Counted from the first letter of the stretch, positions 31,000 to 41,639 are shown. The stretch is 64,000 nt of DNA from Agapanthus africanus (GCA_030015575.1 JASDDO010000014.1:166627911-166691910); one strand, 5' to 3'. The notes: a model not told the origin generated them from the letters alone. Made by a program: numbers and translations.

Positions 31000-32340
31000 A
31001 TTTTCCTCGGTGCCACTTGGCGAGGGATTTGATCCCTGGTGTCGTGGGTGGGAGTTACCAGCCGGGGATGACCGAGCAGGGTATCCGCTCGGTGCCTCTT
31101 GGCGAGGGCTTTGATCCCTGGCGTCATGGGTACGGAGCTACCAGCCGGGGATAGCCGAGCAAGGGTCGGGCTCGGCTGCCTCTTGGTGAGCGCTTGGATC
31201 CATGGCGTCGTGGGTAGGGAGCTACCAGACGGGGATGAACGAGCAGGGTAGCCGCTCGGTGCCTCTTGGCGAGGTCTTTGATCCCTAGCGTCGTGGGTAG
31301 GGAGCTACCAGCCGGGGATGACCGAGCAGGGTAGCTGCTGGGTGCCTCTTGGCGAGGGATTTGATACCTGGCGTCATGGGTAGGGACCTACCAGCCGGGG
31401 ATGACCGAGCAGGGTAGCTGCTCGGTGCCTCTTGGCGAGGGCTTTAATCCCTGGCGTCGTGGGTAGGGACCTACCAGCCGGGGATAGCCGAGCAAGGGTC
31501 GGGCTCGGATGCCTCTAGGGAGGGCTTTGATCCTTCAGGACGGGGACCGAGCAGGGTTACTGCCCGGTGCCTCTTGGCGAGGGCTTTGATCCCTGTCGGT
31601 TGTGGTATGAAGCTACCAGCCGGGGATAGCCGAGCAAGGGTCGGGCTCGACCGCCTCTAGGGAGGACTTTGATCCTTAGCGCGGGAGGGGCTGCAAGAAG
31701 CCTACTAAGGATCGGGGGCCGGGCAGGGTTACTGCCCAGTGCTTCTTGGCGAGGGCTTTTGTCCTGAAGGATGGGGTCGAGCAGGGTTACTGCCCGGTGA
31801 CTCTTGGCGAGGGCTTTGATCCCTGGCGTTGTGTGTAGGGAAGCTACCGGCCAGGGATAGCCGGGCAGGGTAGCTGCGCGGCTGCCTCTAGACGAGGGCT
31901 TTAATCCTTAGCGTTGAAGGGTCCGTAGGAGGCCTGCTAAGGATAACCGTGCAGTGAAACTGCGCGGTTGCCTCTTGGAGGGGGCTTTGATCCCTGGTGT
32001 TGTGTGTATGGGAGCTACCGGCCAGGGATAGCCGGGCAGGGTAGCTGTGCGGCTGCCTCTAGATAAGGGCTTTGATCCTTAGCGCTGGAGGGGCCGTAGG
32101 AGGCCTGCTAAGGATAACCGGGCAGTGAAGTTGCGCGGTTGGCTCTTTGCGAGGGCTTTGATCCTTGGCGTTGGGTATAGGGAAGCTACCGGTCAGGGAT
32201 AGCCAGGCAGGGTAGCCGCGCGGCTGCCTCTAGGTGAGGGCTTTGATCCTTAGCGCTGGAGGGGCCGTAGGAGGCCTGCTAAGGATAACCGGGCAGTGAA
32301 GCTACGCGGTTGCCTCTTGGCGAGGGCTTTGATCCTTGTC
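31000..32340 (-). repeat. Tandem array of ~80-90 bp units, element E
   Basis: About 17 units contain phrases like CCTCTTGGCGAGGGCTTTGA, TCCCTGG and CTACCAGCCGGGGATGACCG. Two subtypes alternate towards the right end: CCTCTTGGCGAGG with GATCCCTGGCG, and CCTCTAGGTGAGG with GATCCTTAGCG. The unit begins in the gag-derived sequence that encodes EDKDQSPRQEA on the minus strand. Confidence 0.85.
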
Positions 32341-32472
32341 CTCGCGACCCCGTCGACGGAGGGGGTGTTGGTCATTCCTAGGAACAGGCGAGCTGACCGA
32401 CATCTCCTCGGGAGGGTAAGGGTTGCGAGGAGGCTTGAGGCGAGGCACTCTGGTGGCGGATCTTGGTGTGGA
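32341..32472 (-). pseudogene. gag: Gag of element E, part after the D insertion
   Basis: On the minus strand this continues the frame broken at 59135: ...STPRSATRVPRLKPPRNPYP, PPEEMSVSSPVPRNDQHPLR, then EDKDQSPRQEATA and a stop just inside the array. The arginine- and proline-rich composition fits a gag N-terminal extension. It shows that the array grew from coding sequence. Confidence 0.65.
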
Positions 32473-32477
32473 GTTGT
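32473..32477. repeat. Left target-site duplication GTTGT of chromovirus D
   Basis: GTTGT stands before TGTCACG at 32478. The same five bases follow the other LTR at 59130-59134. Confidence 0.92.
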
Positions 32478-35424
32478 TGTCACGCCCCGCTTCCCAAAAT
32501 ACGGAATGCGAGGGATGACAAGGCCAGCCATGTTCCTACGGTCAAGGAATAATCCAGCCGTAGTCACACTTCGGCTTCTAGCATTACATGGTAATCAGTA
32601 AACACAGTACAGAAGTAAAGGAATTACATCACTAATTATTACATCAACTTTCATTGTTCACAATTTACAACAAAACAAGGGAAAGAACTACTAACCAAGT
32701 GCGAATACAAGGTTTGTTTATGGAAAGCAGTAAAGATAATGGAGGCACGACCGTCTAAATCTCTGCAAGTTCGAAGGGCAGGTCTGACTCCTGAACTGGT
32801 TCTTCCTCAAGGTCTGAGCATGCATACTCAGGTCGTCAGAGCGACATAATGGCAATATTATAATAATAACTAAAGACAAGAACATGAAAGTAATAACAGT
32901 GGAGAAAAATGCAGGTAATCAATATGTCACCAGCTGATGCACTGTATGATCTGTGTCCCTGTCAGTCTCTAAGTCACTTTTGAAATCGAGTTGTGGAAAG
33001 AAGGATCATGTTTAACGAGGGTCTCGTACGTACCCGAGACTACGGCCCGCTGTTGCCCAGGACATAACCCTTTCAGCCGGACCGCTAGGCCCAACCTAAT
33101 ATATATAAGAGTCGATATTCGAATGATCATCCTCTAAATCACTGAACTCGCTAAATACAACTCCTTTTCCACTTTGATTTCCCCTTTTTTACCCAGGTTT
33201 CGCTATTCATGAGTATGGGATAGTTATGTACAAGTACGCATCAATAACACGATTTCTTTCACTGTTCACTGTATGGTTTATTGTCACGAATCACTCACTA
33301 TTCATTGGCGTACTTGTCACAACCACACCAATACTACACACGTTCGACAATGCAATATACACTGAGAATTAACACGAATTCACTAACACTAGAGGTCTTG
33401 TAGTCGGGTAGAAGTATGAATCATGCCGCTAAACAGTTTATGTGCATTATAAGTCGTTATGCATCTTATGAACATAGAAAATTCATATTAAATCATAAAT
33501 TCATAATTAAGCAAAAAGGTATAAAAGAGGTAATAAGTAAATTCAGTCAGAAGTTCAACAAAATTAATTTCAAGTCAATCGGGTTTCGGGTTCGCAAGTT
33601 ACAGTCATTTCATTTTAAGTGTTCGCTGCTGGAATTTCAGTTCCTGAACTGAATGTCCATTTCGCAACACAGTTTTCACCCTGTTGGGATCAAAATTAGG
33701 CGACGCTATAGTTGGGAAAAATTGAGCCTTATCAGTTATGTTTCCAACCCATTAGACGGATCGATAATATCCATGGTGTACTGGAAGTTATGCATTGTAC
33801 AACAATGGGGTATACGTTCTATCCCTGTTTGGGGCTGCTATGTGTTCTGTTGATTTAAAATACAATTCAAATATTAAATGACAGTAGAAATGGATGGAAT
33901 CACTTTCATTAGTTATCTAACTGTTTCATATTCGCTATGGTATAGGGTTCCGCATTATAACATTTCCATACAGCAGAGTGAAAGCATTACAAAACGAGAA
34001 TCGACAACCCAAGCTGCTCTGGACTACAGTCCAGAGCCGCACTCCGAGCCAATTTCTGTCATCTTTGTAGCATAGAAACAAATTAAAACTCTTATGGGGT
34101 TCTAGGTCGTCGAGTCGGCTTCGATATGAGCCCTTGAACGTAACATTCCGATTTGTAATCAATTAACTGTGAATTTTACGAAATTCAGATACAGGAAAAT
34201 TTCAGTTTGCGGGTCTAAATGGGAAAGGCCTATCACGTCATTAAAGATCGTATTTTTCAGCCAAATCATGACACGACGTTCGTTATTACTCGGTCCATCC
34301 TATGTGATCAGTTTCCGTCAATTTAATGGGGGTTTTACATTCGGGTTTTGCATCAAACACTTGCATCATATTAATTTGCATGAATTGTATATACGGAATT
34401 TGTTGGTATTTCGAATTGTAATAGATAAAATTAGCATGAAGAAAGTAGTATACTTGCCTGATGACGGTTATTCGAGGGCGTTGGCGGCGCGGTGGTCGAC
34501 CAGGGCTAACGGTGGAGGCGTGCAATGGGGTTCGGGTGTGAGCTTGGATGAAGCTCGGTTGGGTTTGCTGGGAGCTGGGGCTCGTCGTGGTTGGTGGAGG
34601 CGACGATCTCAGTGCTGTAGGGTAGTAGCTTAGGGAGGTCAACGGCTACGGTGGTTTTGGTATGCCGGCTGAGGCGATGCGGTGGTAGCAGATGGTTGTT
34701 GGAGGTGGTCGATGCGAGCGACGACAATGGCAGTGGGGAAGACCGGAGGTGATGGAAGTGATGACGACGGTGAGGTGAGGAGGTTGCAGGGGAGCTTGAA
34801 GTGGCTGTCGGCTGTTTACGGTGATGGAAGTGGAGTCGGTCGGTGATGCTCGCGGTGGGTTGCGGTGGTGCAGGCGAGTAGTGGAATGTGACGAGGAGGT
34901 GGCGATGAGAGGAGGAGGAGGAACTGTTGGGGAGAGTGGTCGAAGCTCGGTGGCTGGGGAAATCTTTGGGCGAGGAGGCAGTAGCGTAGTGAAAAGAGAG
35001 GCAGTGGGGATGAGGGCTCGGCTTTGTATGAGAGAGGGAGACGAGATCGAGGGAGTTCGTGAGCGCGCGCGCGTGGGAATGTGGGTAGAGGCGTGGGGTC
35101 ATGGTCGCGAACGGGGAGCGGAGGCGTGGGTCGAGCGGCGACGTGGGGAAGGAGGAAGAAGAAGCGGGAAAAGAAATGGGAGTGGAGAAAAGAACGGGTC
35201 GGGTATGGGCACGGGGCCGGGTCGGGCATGGGGTAAGGGAATGGGCTTGGGGTTTGGGCCGGGGGTTTTTCCTTAGGTTTTTTATTTCTTTTGTTTAGAA
35301 AAGTTTTAATATTTGAAACCTAAGCATCTCAATTCATACAAAAAAATGCGGAGAAAAATAGAAAACATTCAAGGGGACTTGGAGAAATATGGGAAAATTT
35401 TATTTACGGGACTAGGAATTTACA
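32478..35424 (-). repeat. 3' LTR of chromovirus D
   Basis: The LTR is 2947 bp. In plus-strand reading it runs TGTCACGCC...GGAATTTACA. From 33533 onward it matches the right LTR remnant 57246-59129. The part 34480-35275 is purine- and GT-rich and keeps long minus-strand open frames that I treat as chance frames. Confidence 0.88.
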
Positions 35425-35460
35425 TCATACCCTCTTTACAAAATTTCGTCCTCGAAATTT
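35425..35460 (-). other. Polypurine tract and GAGGACGAAATT motif of D
   Basis: On the minus strand AATTTCGAGGACGAAATTT is followed by TGTAAAGAGGGTATGA and then the LTR start TGTAAATTCC. This is the typical Tekay/Del arrangement just after the chromodomain stop. Confidence 0.85.
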
Positions 35461-35483
35461 AGAAAAGAGACAACGAAACAGCA

Positions 35484-35947
35484 CTACACAAACAGATGTG
35501 AAAAATGCGCACGGATATCCTCCTCACTCTCCCAGGTAGATTCTCCTGGGGAACGACCGCCCCAAGACACTCGGACTAACGAAATGACTTTATTCTTCAG
35601 CACTTTCTTTTCGCAGTCGAGGATAGTGGTGGGCTGCTCCTCGTAAGACAGGTCAGTGCCCAAATCTAACTCCGAATGGTCCAGAACGTGGCTGTCATCC
35701 CGAACATAACGCCGCAACTAAAATATGTGGAAGGTATTGTGCACACCAGCTAGCGACGGAGGCAAGGTAAGTCGATAGGCCACCTCTCCTACTCGCTCCA
35801 GCACCTCAAAAGGTCCGATGAAACGGGGGCTGAGTTTCCGGCGACCTCCAAACCTGATAACTCTGCGGGTATGGGAAATCTTCAGGAATACGTGATCTCC
35901 GACTTCAAATTCTAGTGCTCTCCTGCTGGCATCCGCCCAACTCTTCT
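35484..35947 (-). pseudogene. pol: Integrase C-terminus and chromodomain of D
   Basis: On the minus strand, after the MITE, the frame reads [20 protein letters not shown] and a GPY/F module ([20 protein letters not shown]). An in-frame TAA near 35716 then lies where the consensus has Q (HNTFHIF-stop-LRRYV). The chromodomain follows: ILDCEKKVLKNKVISLVRVS, then ESTWESEEDIRAHFSHLFV. Chromodomains steer integration towards marked chromatin. The protein is interrupted by the stop and by the MITE. Confidence 0.88.
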
Positions 35948-35955
35948 GTCGATCC
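35948..35955. repeat. 8-bp target-site duplication, left of the MITE
   Basis: GTCGATCC stands at 35948-35955 and again at 36303-36310 on the other side of the MITE. Confidence 0.93.
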
Positions 35956-36302
35956 CATAGTCACAAATTCGTGATTCGGCAATAATTCGGCGAGGTCGAA
36001 AATTCGGATTCGGAGAACTATTCGGAAAAAATCGGCAGGTATTCGGGAAAGATTCGGTAAGTGTTCGGGAAATGTTCGGGAAGGATTTCGAGCAAAAAAT
36101 TAATATAAAATTAATATATGAGACGCTAGATTTTGATTTCGTGAATTATTTGCTGTTTTTTGAATAATTCGCTTTTTTCGAATAATTCGGCAATAATTCG
36201 GCGGTTCGGTAATGGCGAATAATTCGCAGATTTAATCGGCAGTCATATAATTCATGAATTATTCGCGAATTCGCCGAATAATTCGCGAATTATATGACTA
36301 TG
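35956..36302. mobile_element. hAT-type MITE, 347 bp
   Basis: The ends are CATAGTCACAAATTCGTG and, reversed, CATAGTCATATAATTCGCG, so it has imperfect ~30-bp terminal inverted repeats. The inside is full of ATTCGG and AATTATTCG motifs. The 8-bp duplication (GTCGATCC) is the size made by hAT transposases. It contains no coding frame. It is inserted in the integrase gene of D after the residues QDR. Confidence 0.9.
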
Positions 36303-36310
36303 GTCGATCC

Positions 36311-37455
36311 TGAGCCGTCTTAATGCGCTATCTGATCATTTGGACTTTGTCTACCGTCTGAACAATGAGTTCGGGGCCCAGTAATCTTCGTTCGTCCACA
36401 TCATCCCAACAAACTGGGGATCGACATTTACGCCCGTAGAGTGCTTCGAAAAGAGCCATCTGGATGCTAGCCTAGTAAATGTTGTTATAAAAAAACTCAA
36501 CTAGATGCAGATGATCCTCCGAAGAACCCTGGAAGTCCAACATACAAGCCCTCAACATGTCCTCGAGCGTCTAAATCGTGCGCTCGGATTGTCTGTCCGT
36601 CTGTGGATGATATGCTGTGCTGAACTTGAGGCAGGTACCCAGACTCTCCTGTAAGTTCTTTCAAAAGTACGAAACAAATCTAGTGTCTCGATCTGACACA
36701 ATACTGACCGGAACTCCGTGAAGTCGCACTATCTCTTGCATGTATTTCTCCGACAGCGACTCTATCAACTGTCCCACCCAGAAGGGTATAAAGTGTGCAG
36801 CTTTCGTAAGGCGGTCGACGATAACCCAAACGGAGTTGTTGCCCCCAGGGCTCCGTGGTAAGGCAGTCACAAAATCCATAGTAATGTGCTCCCACTTCCA
36901 TTCTGGTATCGGAAGCGGTTGTAACAGCCCCGCTGTTCTCTGATGTTCCGCCTTCACTTGCTGACATACCAAACACTTGAATATAAACCGTACAATCTCT
37001 CGCTTCATCCCGTTCCACCAAAAGTGTTGCTTCAGATGTCGATACATTTTCGTGCCTCCTGGATGCACCGAATAAGCTGAGCTATGAACCTCAGCTAGTA
37101 CCTCTTCTCGAACATATCCTTTGGGTACGCAGAGTCTGCTATCGAATCTCAGAGAACCGTCTTGATGTATGAGTAAGTCTGTTCTCAGCCCGGCTTCCAC
37201 CTGCTCTCTAAACTTTTGCAATCGAGGATCATTAGGTTGTGCAGCCTTGATGCGATCTATAAGAGAAGACTGCACCTGTAGTTGCCAAAACTGCCTGATT
37301 GCACTTGGCGTAATGACCTCTAGCTCGAGCTTCTGAAAATCTTTAATGATGCTCCTGTGGCTGGTCAACATCATAACCGCTGGCTTGCGACTGAGTGCAT
37401 CGGGTACAACATTTAGTTTTCCCGGATGATACTGCAAGTCTAAGTCATAGTCCAC
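36311..37455 (-). pseudogene. pol: Integrase of chromovirus D
   Basis: Frame 37455-36661 has the end of RNase H (YHPGKLNVVPDALSRKPA), then an HHCC zinc domain (HSSAYSVHPGGTKMYRHLKQ ... KCLVCQQVK) and the catalytic core. The first Asp is in ITMDFVTALPRSP and the second in IVSDRDTRFVSYF. A TAG or TGA then interrupts where the family has W. Further on AYHPQTDGQSERTI holds the catalytic Glu. Later stops fall at TI-stop-TLEDML and at MIR-stop-RIKTAQDR. Integrase inserts cDNA; all three acidic residues are visible but stops abolish the product. Confidence 0.88.
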
Positions 37456-37953
37456 TATTAATTCTAGCCATCAGCGCTGCCTCATATTCAGTTCTTTCTG
37501 AGTGAAGACGTACTTCAGATTCTTATGATCCGTGTACACCTCTACCTTCTCGCCTAACAGGTAATGCCTCTAGATCTTCAATGCGAAAACCACTGCGGCT
37601 AACTCTAAGTCGTGAGTAGGGTAGTTCCTCTCGTGATTCCTCAGCTGTCGTGAGGCGTAAGCAACCATCCGACCGTGCTGCATCAGAACACAGCCTAAGC
37701 CCTTCCCTGAAGCATCGCTATATATCACCTAACCACCGGAATTATCTGGTACTGTAAGAATAGGCGCCGTGGTCAATTTCTGCTTCAGTGTCTCAAAAGC
37801 CTGAGTACACTCCTCCGTCCACACATACGGCACATCCTTCCGTGTCAGCTTCATCAAGGGTTCGGCGACTCGTGCAAAGTCTTGAACAAACCGTCGATAA
37901 TATCCGTCCAGTCCCAGGAAGCTCCTGATCTCGGCCACTGACTTCGGTGTTGG
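37456..37953 (-). pseudogene. pol: RNase H and RT-RNase H linker of D
   Basis: Frame 37938-37729 reads VAEIRSFLGLDGYYRRFVQD and FETLKQKLTTAPILTVPD, which is the RT thumb/connection region. After a stop, [40 protein letters not shown] and [14 protein letters not shown] carry the RNase H acidic residues (D, E, D). Stops occur before IYSDAS, at ALKI-stop-RHYLL and at MRQR-stop-WLEL. The last two stand where the family has W and R. RNase H would remove the RNA strand after cDNA synthesis. Confidence 0.85.
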
Positions 37954-38697
37954 TCAATCTCTAGCAGATTCTATCTTTGCCGGGTCCACTGAGATGTCTT
38001 TGCCTGAAACAACATGTCCCAAGAACTGCACCTTATCGAGCCAGAACTCACACTTGCTCAATTTCGCATACAGCTTCTCTTCCCGAGGAATTCGTAATAC
38101 CGTTCGCAAGTGTTCGACGTGCTCTTCTCGAGTCTTAGAGTAGACTAGCATGTCGTCGATGAATACAACGACAAACATGTCCAAGTACTTCGCAAATACC
38201 CGATTCATCAGATCTATAAATATAGCTGGAGCATTGGTAACACCTAACGGCATCACAAGGAACTCATAATGCACGTATCGGGTCCTGAAAGCCGTCTTTC
38301 ATATATCCTCGACCGCTACTTTGATCTGGTGATAGCCCAAACGGAGATCCAACTTCGAAAATAATCTGGCCCCACTTAACTGATCAAATAAGTCATCGAT
38401 GCGCGGAATGGGGTATTTGTTCTTTATCGTGACTTTGTTCAGCTCCCGATAGTCTATGCACATCCGTAGCGATCCATCCTTTTTCTTTACCAACAAAACT
38501 GGTGCACCCCACAGTGAAGCGCTTGGGCGGATAAATCCTTTCTCCAGGAGTTCCCTAATTTGCTTCTTCAATTCTGCCAACTCAACCGGTGCCATTCTGT
38601 ACGGGACCTTGGAAACTGGTGTTGTACCTGGAATCAAATCAATAGAGAATTCCAAAACGCGGGGAGGTGGTAGACCTGGTAAATCTTCAGGAAACAC
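37954..38697 (-). pseudogene. pol: Reverse transcriptase of chromovirus D
   Basis: Frame 38697-38299 has [40 protein letters not shown] and [20 protein letters not shown] with [19 protein letters not shown] at ~38300 replaces an Arg codon ([15 protein letters not shown]). Frame 38274-37954 goes on with [20 protein letters not shown] and the active-site FIDDMLVYS (YxDD-type with F first). It ends at ARD-stop-PTPKS, where W is expected. The enzyme copies element RNA into DNA. The active-site aspartates are kept although the frame is broken. Confidence 0.92.
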
Positions 38698-38699
38698 AT

Positions 38700-39200
38700 C
38701 CAGGAAATCCCGAACAATCTCTGGGCTGAGCTCTCATCAATCTCCATGGCTGTCAACTCCTTTGTCTTGGCTCTGAACTTGGCTGGCTCCAAAGATTCGC
38801 TCCCGCCTTCAAAAATAAACTCTGGGTGATTGGGAATGCGGAAAGTCACATTCTTTGCTCGGCAATCAATAACTGCATGGAATGTACTCATCCAATCCAT
38901 CCCGAGAATTGCGTCATAGCTGCCTGTTCCGATCAAAAGGAAATTCGCATAGAATTCCCTGCCGCACACTACAACTGGACAGGATCTACATTCTCGACTG
39001 GATACTATAACACCATTACCCGTATGTATTTCCCAACCCTTGGTTAATGGTTCATGTGGCATGGAGTGTGTATCAACGAAATGCGCAGATATGAAACAGT
39101 GCGATGCTCCAGAATCAAACAGTACTCTAGCTGGCATGGAATGTACGAGTAGAATACCTGTGGCAACTTCGCCTGAAGCCTCTGCCTGCTCGGCGGTCAA
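38700..39200 (-). pseudogene. pol: Aspartic protease of chromovirus D
   Basis: The 188-codon frame begins with AEQAEASGEVATGILLVHSM and has the catalytic triad in VLFDSGASHCFIS. The C-terminal part AILGMDWMSTFHAVIDCRAK is the second typical block (ILGMDWL). It is in the expected place between the gag zinc knuckles and RT. A frame change near 38730 leads into the RT-preceding segment ([13 protein letters not shown]). Confidence 0.9.
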
Positions 39201-39224
39201 GGTGAAAGCCCGTCCCTGACCGTG

Positions 39225-39806
39225 TCATGTGTAGGGTTGCCTCTGCTCCTGTGACCTCTGCTGCTGCGGTCCAGACCCTTCCTGTAGCTCTGTTCGTTCA
39301 GGGCAACCGCTGACTCGGTGCTGGCTGGATCCACAAATCAAACACTGTCCCTTGGCACGGCGACAGTCCTTCTGGGTGTGCCCATCCCTGTTGCAGTAGC
39401 CGCAAACTAAGTTTTTACTCTGGGGGCGATGCTGTGGCACTAATGGACGCATCATCTGTGTCATTCCTGGCCTGTGAACTGGTATGACTCCTCGAGACGG
39501 TGTGTGAGTACGCGCTGGAACAACTGGGGGCCTCCTATCACTCGAACTAGGGCCCCTAAATTTATTGATCAGCTTCTCCTGAATTCGTGCCGCGTTGAGC
39601 ACCTGCGCAAAAGTCTACAACTCGAATGACGCGATCAACTGCTGTAGCTCAAAATCAAGTCCCTGTAAGAAGCGCCTGGCCCTGGTAGCCTCTGAAGCGA
39701 CCATATACGGAGCAAATCGGCTCAGACGGTTGAATTCTGCCGCATATATGTCTACGGGACGGACATTCTGCTTTAGTAAGATGAATCTCTCTTCCATCTC
39801 TGCCTT
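39225..39806 (-). pseudogene. gag: Gag of chromovirus D, part after the B insertion
   Basis: Reading on the minus strand from the B junction: KAEMEERFILLKQNVRPVDI, YAAEFNRLSRFAPYMVASEA and TRARRFLQGLDFELQQLIAS. A TAG stands where Q is expected, then NAARIQEKLINKF. Two CCHC zinc knuckles follow (CGYCNRDGHTQKDC and CLICGSSQHRVSGC). The zinc knuckles bind the element RNA. The upstream half of the same gene lies 16.8 kb away at 56658-57144. Confidence 0.9.
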
Positions 39807-39811
39807 GGCGG
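39807..39811. repeat. Left target-site duplication GGCGG of element B
   Basis: GGCGG precedes the LTR start TGTTGGGG at 39812, and GGCGG follows the other LTR at 56653-56657. Confidence 0.92.
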
Positions 39812-40127
39812 TGTTGGGGTAAAAATTTACACCCCGGTTGACCGAGTCAAAGTCAAGGTCAACCCCCAAGCTAGGTGGGCCCAAGCCCAGGTCAAGCGGG
39901 CCCATGCCTAAGTCGAGCCCGCGGCCAGCCTCCCCATGCCAACAACAAAATCATGTAATAAATAATTTTTATGTAATTTTTTATACATGAATGTATGCAA
40001 AATGGGCATAAAGCCAATATTTTGTAAGCCCATGGCTTATGTGCAAAAATGAAATGGCACATAAGCTATGGGATAGGCAAAATGCCATTTTGTGAAGCCC
40101 AAGGGGCTATATGTAAATATGTAAGCC

Positions 40128-40135
40128 TATAAAAG
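40128..40135 (+). promoter_or_regulatory. TATA box of the element B LTR
   Basis: TATAAAAG in the context AAGCCTATAAAAGGCAAC. The same phrase is in the 3' LTR near 55361. If transcription starts ~30 bp downstream, the palindromes and hairpin array are part of the RNA leader. Confidence 0.65.
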
Positions 40136-40194
40136 GCAACATGATGATGAATAAAAAAACACTTTTCATTCTCCCAAAAACCCAGGGTTTGTGC

Positions 40195-40385
40195 CCCTTT
40201 CCCTTTTCTGAAGGTTCCAAACCTTCTTCTTTCTTTTGGATTAAATCAAGAGTTTTACTCTTCTTTTTTCAAAACTAAATAGTTTTTCACCACAAAACCC
40301 ATAAGGGGAACTCAGATCTTCCATTAGATCTCAAAAAGAAGAGATTTTTAAAATCTAATATCTCCTGATCTTCAAGATCCAGCAA
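40195..40385 (+). repeat. Run of short palindromes in the element B LTR
   Basis: Consecutive inverted repeats with short loops: GAAGGTTCCAAACCTTC, AAGAGTTTTACTCTT, AAAACTAAATAGTTTT, AGATCT...AGATCT, AGATTTTTAAAATCT and GATCTTCAAGATC. The style is the same as in Tat-1 LTR (25370-26345) though the sequences differ. Confidence 0.75.
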
Positions 40386-40499
40386 CCAGAGGAGAAAGCA
40401 GAAGAACCCCTTTCATCAACCCCAAAACATCTTTAGAGTTTAACTCCACTCTGATTTCTCTTTCGAGAATTTCTGGGGCTAAAAGCCTCTTTTTCTCGC

Positions 40500-41130
40500 C
40501 GGCGCCCAAGCGCTCAAGCGCCAAGCGCCGACGTGCCGACACGTGGCGCGCTAGCGCTCGAGCACCAAGCGCCCACGTGCCGACAGGTGGCGCGCTAGCG
40601 CTCGAGCGCAAAGCGCCCACGTGCCAACACGTGGCGCGCTTGCGCTCAAGCACAAAGCGCCCACGTGCCGACACATGGTGCGCTTGCGCTCAAGCGCCCA
40701 GCGTAAGCGCCCAGCGCAAGCGCAAAGCGCCCACATGTCAACACATGTCGACACGTGTCGACACGTGATGCACTTGCGCTCAAGCGCCCACCGAAAGCGC
40801 AAAGCGCCCACATGCTGACACGTGGCATGCTTGCGCTCCAGCGCCCTGCGCTCAAGTGCAAAGCGCCCACATGCCGACACGTGGCGCGGTTGCACTCAAG
40901 CGCCCAGCGCAAGCGCAAAGCGCCCATATGCCGACATGTGGCGTGCTTGTGCTCCAGCGCCCTGCGCTCAAGCGCAAAGCGCCCACGTGCCGACACGTGG
41001 CGCACTTGCGCTCAAGCGCAAAGCACCCACGTGGCGCACTTGCGCTCAAGCGCCCAGCGCTCCAGCGCAAAGCGCCCACGTGTCGACACGTGGCGCGCTA
41101 GCGCCTAAGCGCACAGCACCTAAACGCACA
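40500..41130 (+). repeat. CACGTG hairpin minisatellite in the 5' LTR of B
   Basis: About a dozen units contain GCGCCCACGTGCCGACACGTG followed by GCGCGCT and GCTCAAGCGC. CCACGTG/CACGTGG arms flank a CCGA loop. Some units have changed arms (CCACATG/..., ACACGTG...). A shorter array (about 55730-56190) is in the 3' LTR. Confidence 0.88.
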
Positions 41131-41620
41131 GCGCTCAAGGCGCTGACCCCACGCATCCTTTGGGCGCTTTTTCCCCCTTTTTATATATATACATATATAT
41201 ATATATACATATGTACACACACACATACTCCACGACACTGTCCCTGTTAGAAAAAAAATTCTAACGGGGCGTTGCCCCGCACCCCGCAAGGGGGCTGCTA
41301 GCCCCCTTGACCCACAGCCCGCTATCCGGGTAGCGGGGCCCCCGTAAAAACTCTGCGGGGACCCCGATATATCCAAAACCCCTTTAAAACACAACACTGC
41401 ACATTGAGTTCGCATGACCAGTTTAACCCGTCAATCGGAGGTTCCCTCGCTCCAAAGGCGAGGGGTAATTAACGACAGCTTAGTTCGCAGCTGCCGGAGC
41501 TTCGGATCCCCACAATCAATAAACCCCGGCCTACCCTAGGCAGGGGGAATCTGTAGTATGCCTGACAAGCGTGCGCGTATTCCCATCTCAATGGGGTGAC
41601 GAAAAACACCCTACAGATTC

Positions 41621-41639
41621 TGGCACGCCCGGTGGGACC
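41621..41639 (+). other. Primer-binding site of element B
   Basis: TGGCACGCCCGGTGGGACC stands five bases (GATTC) after the LTR end CCTACA. Tat-1 has a related site at the same spacing. Confidence 0.8.

Larger units (their letters stand above)
39812..41615 (+). repeat. 5' LTR of element B
   Basis: This 1804-bp LTR runs TGTTGGGG...CCCTACA. It contains a TATA box, a run of short palindromes (40195-40385), the CACGTG hairpin minisatellite (40500-41130) and AT/CA repeats (41176-41230). Many frames of 60-140 codons are open across the minisatellite on both strands, which is expected from the repeat and is not evidence of genes. The length difference from the 3' LTR (1592 bp) comes mainly from minisatellite copy number. 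Confidence 0.93.

Noticed and set aside
31000..32340. CRISPR or gene cluster
   Set aside because: Whole units repeat with no spacers; no cas-like genes; plant retrotransposon context.
34506..35276. Ser/Pro- and Gly/Arg-rich frames on both strands
   Set aside because: Low-complexity GC-rich part of the LTR of D; no family motif and frameshifts between the two LTR copies. Kept only as a low-interest finding.
40500..41130. CRISPR-like regular repeats
   Set aside because: Direct minisatellite units without unique spacers, in an LTR of a plant element.
40372..41250. Many 60-140 codon frames on both strands
   Set aside because: They all cover the GC-rich CACGTG minisatellite in the LTR of B and repeat in the 3' LTR.
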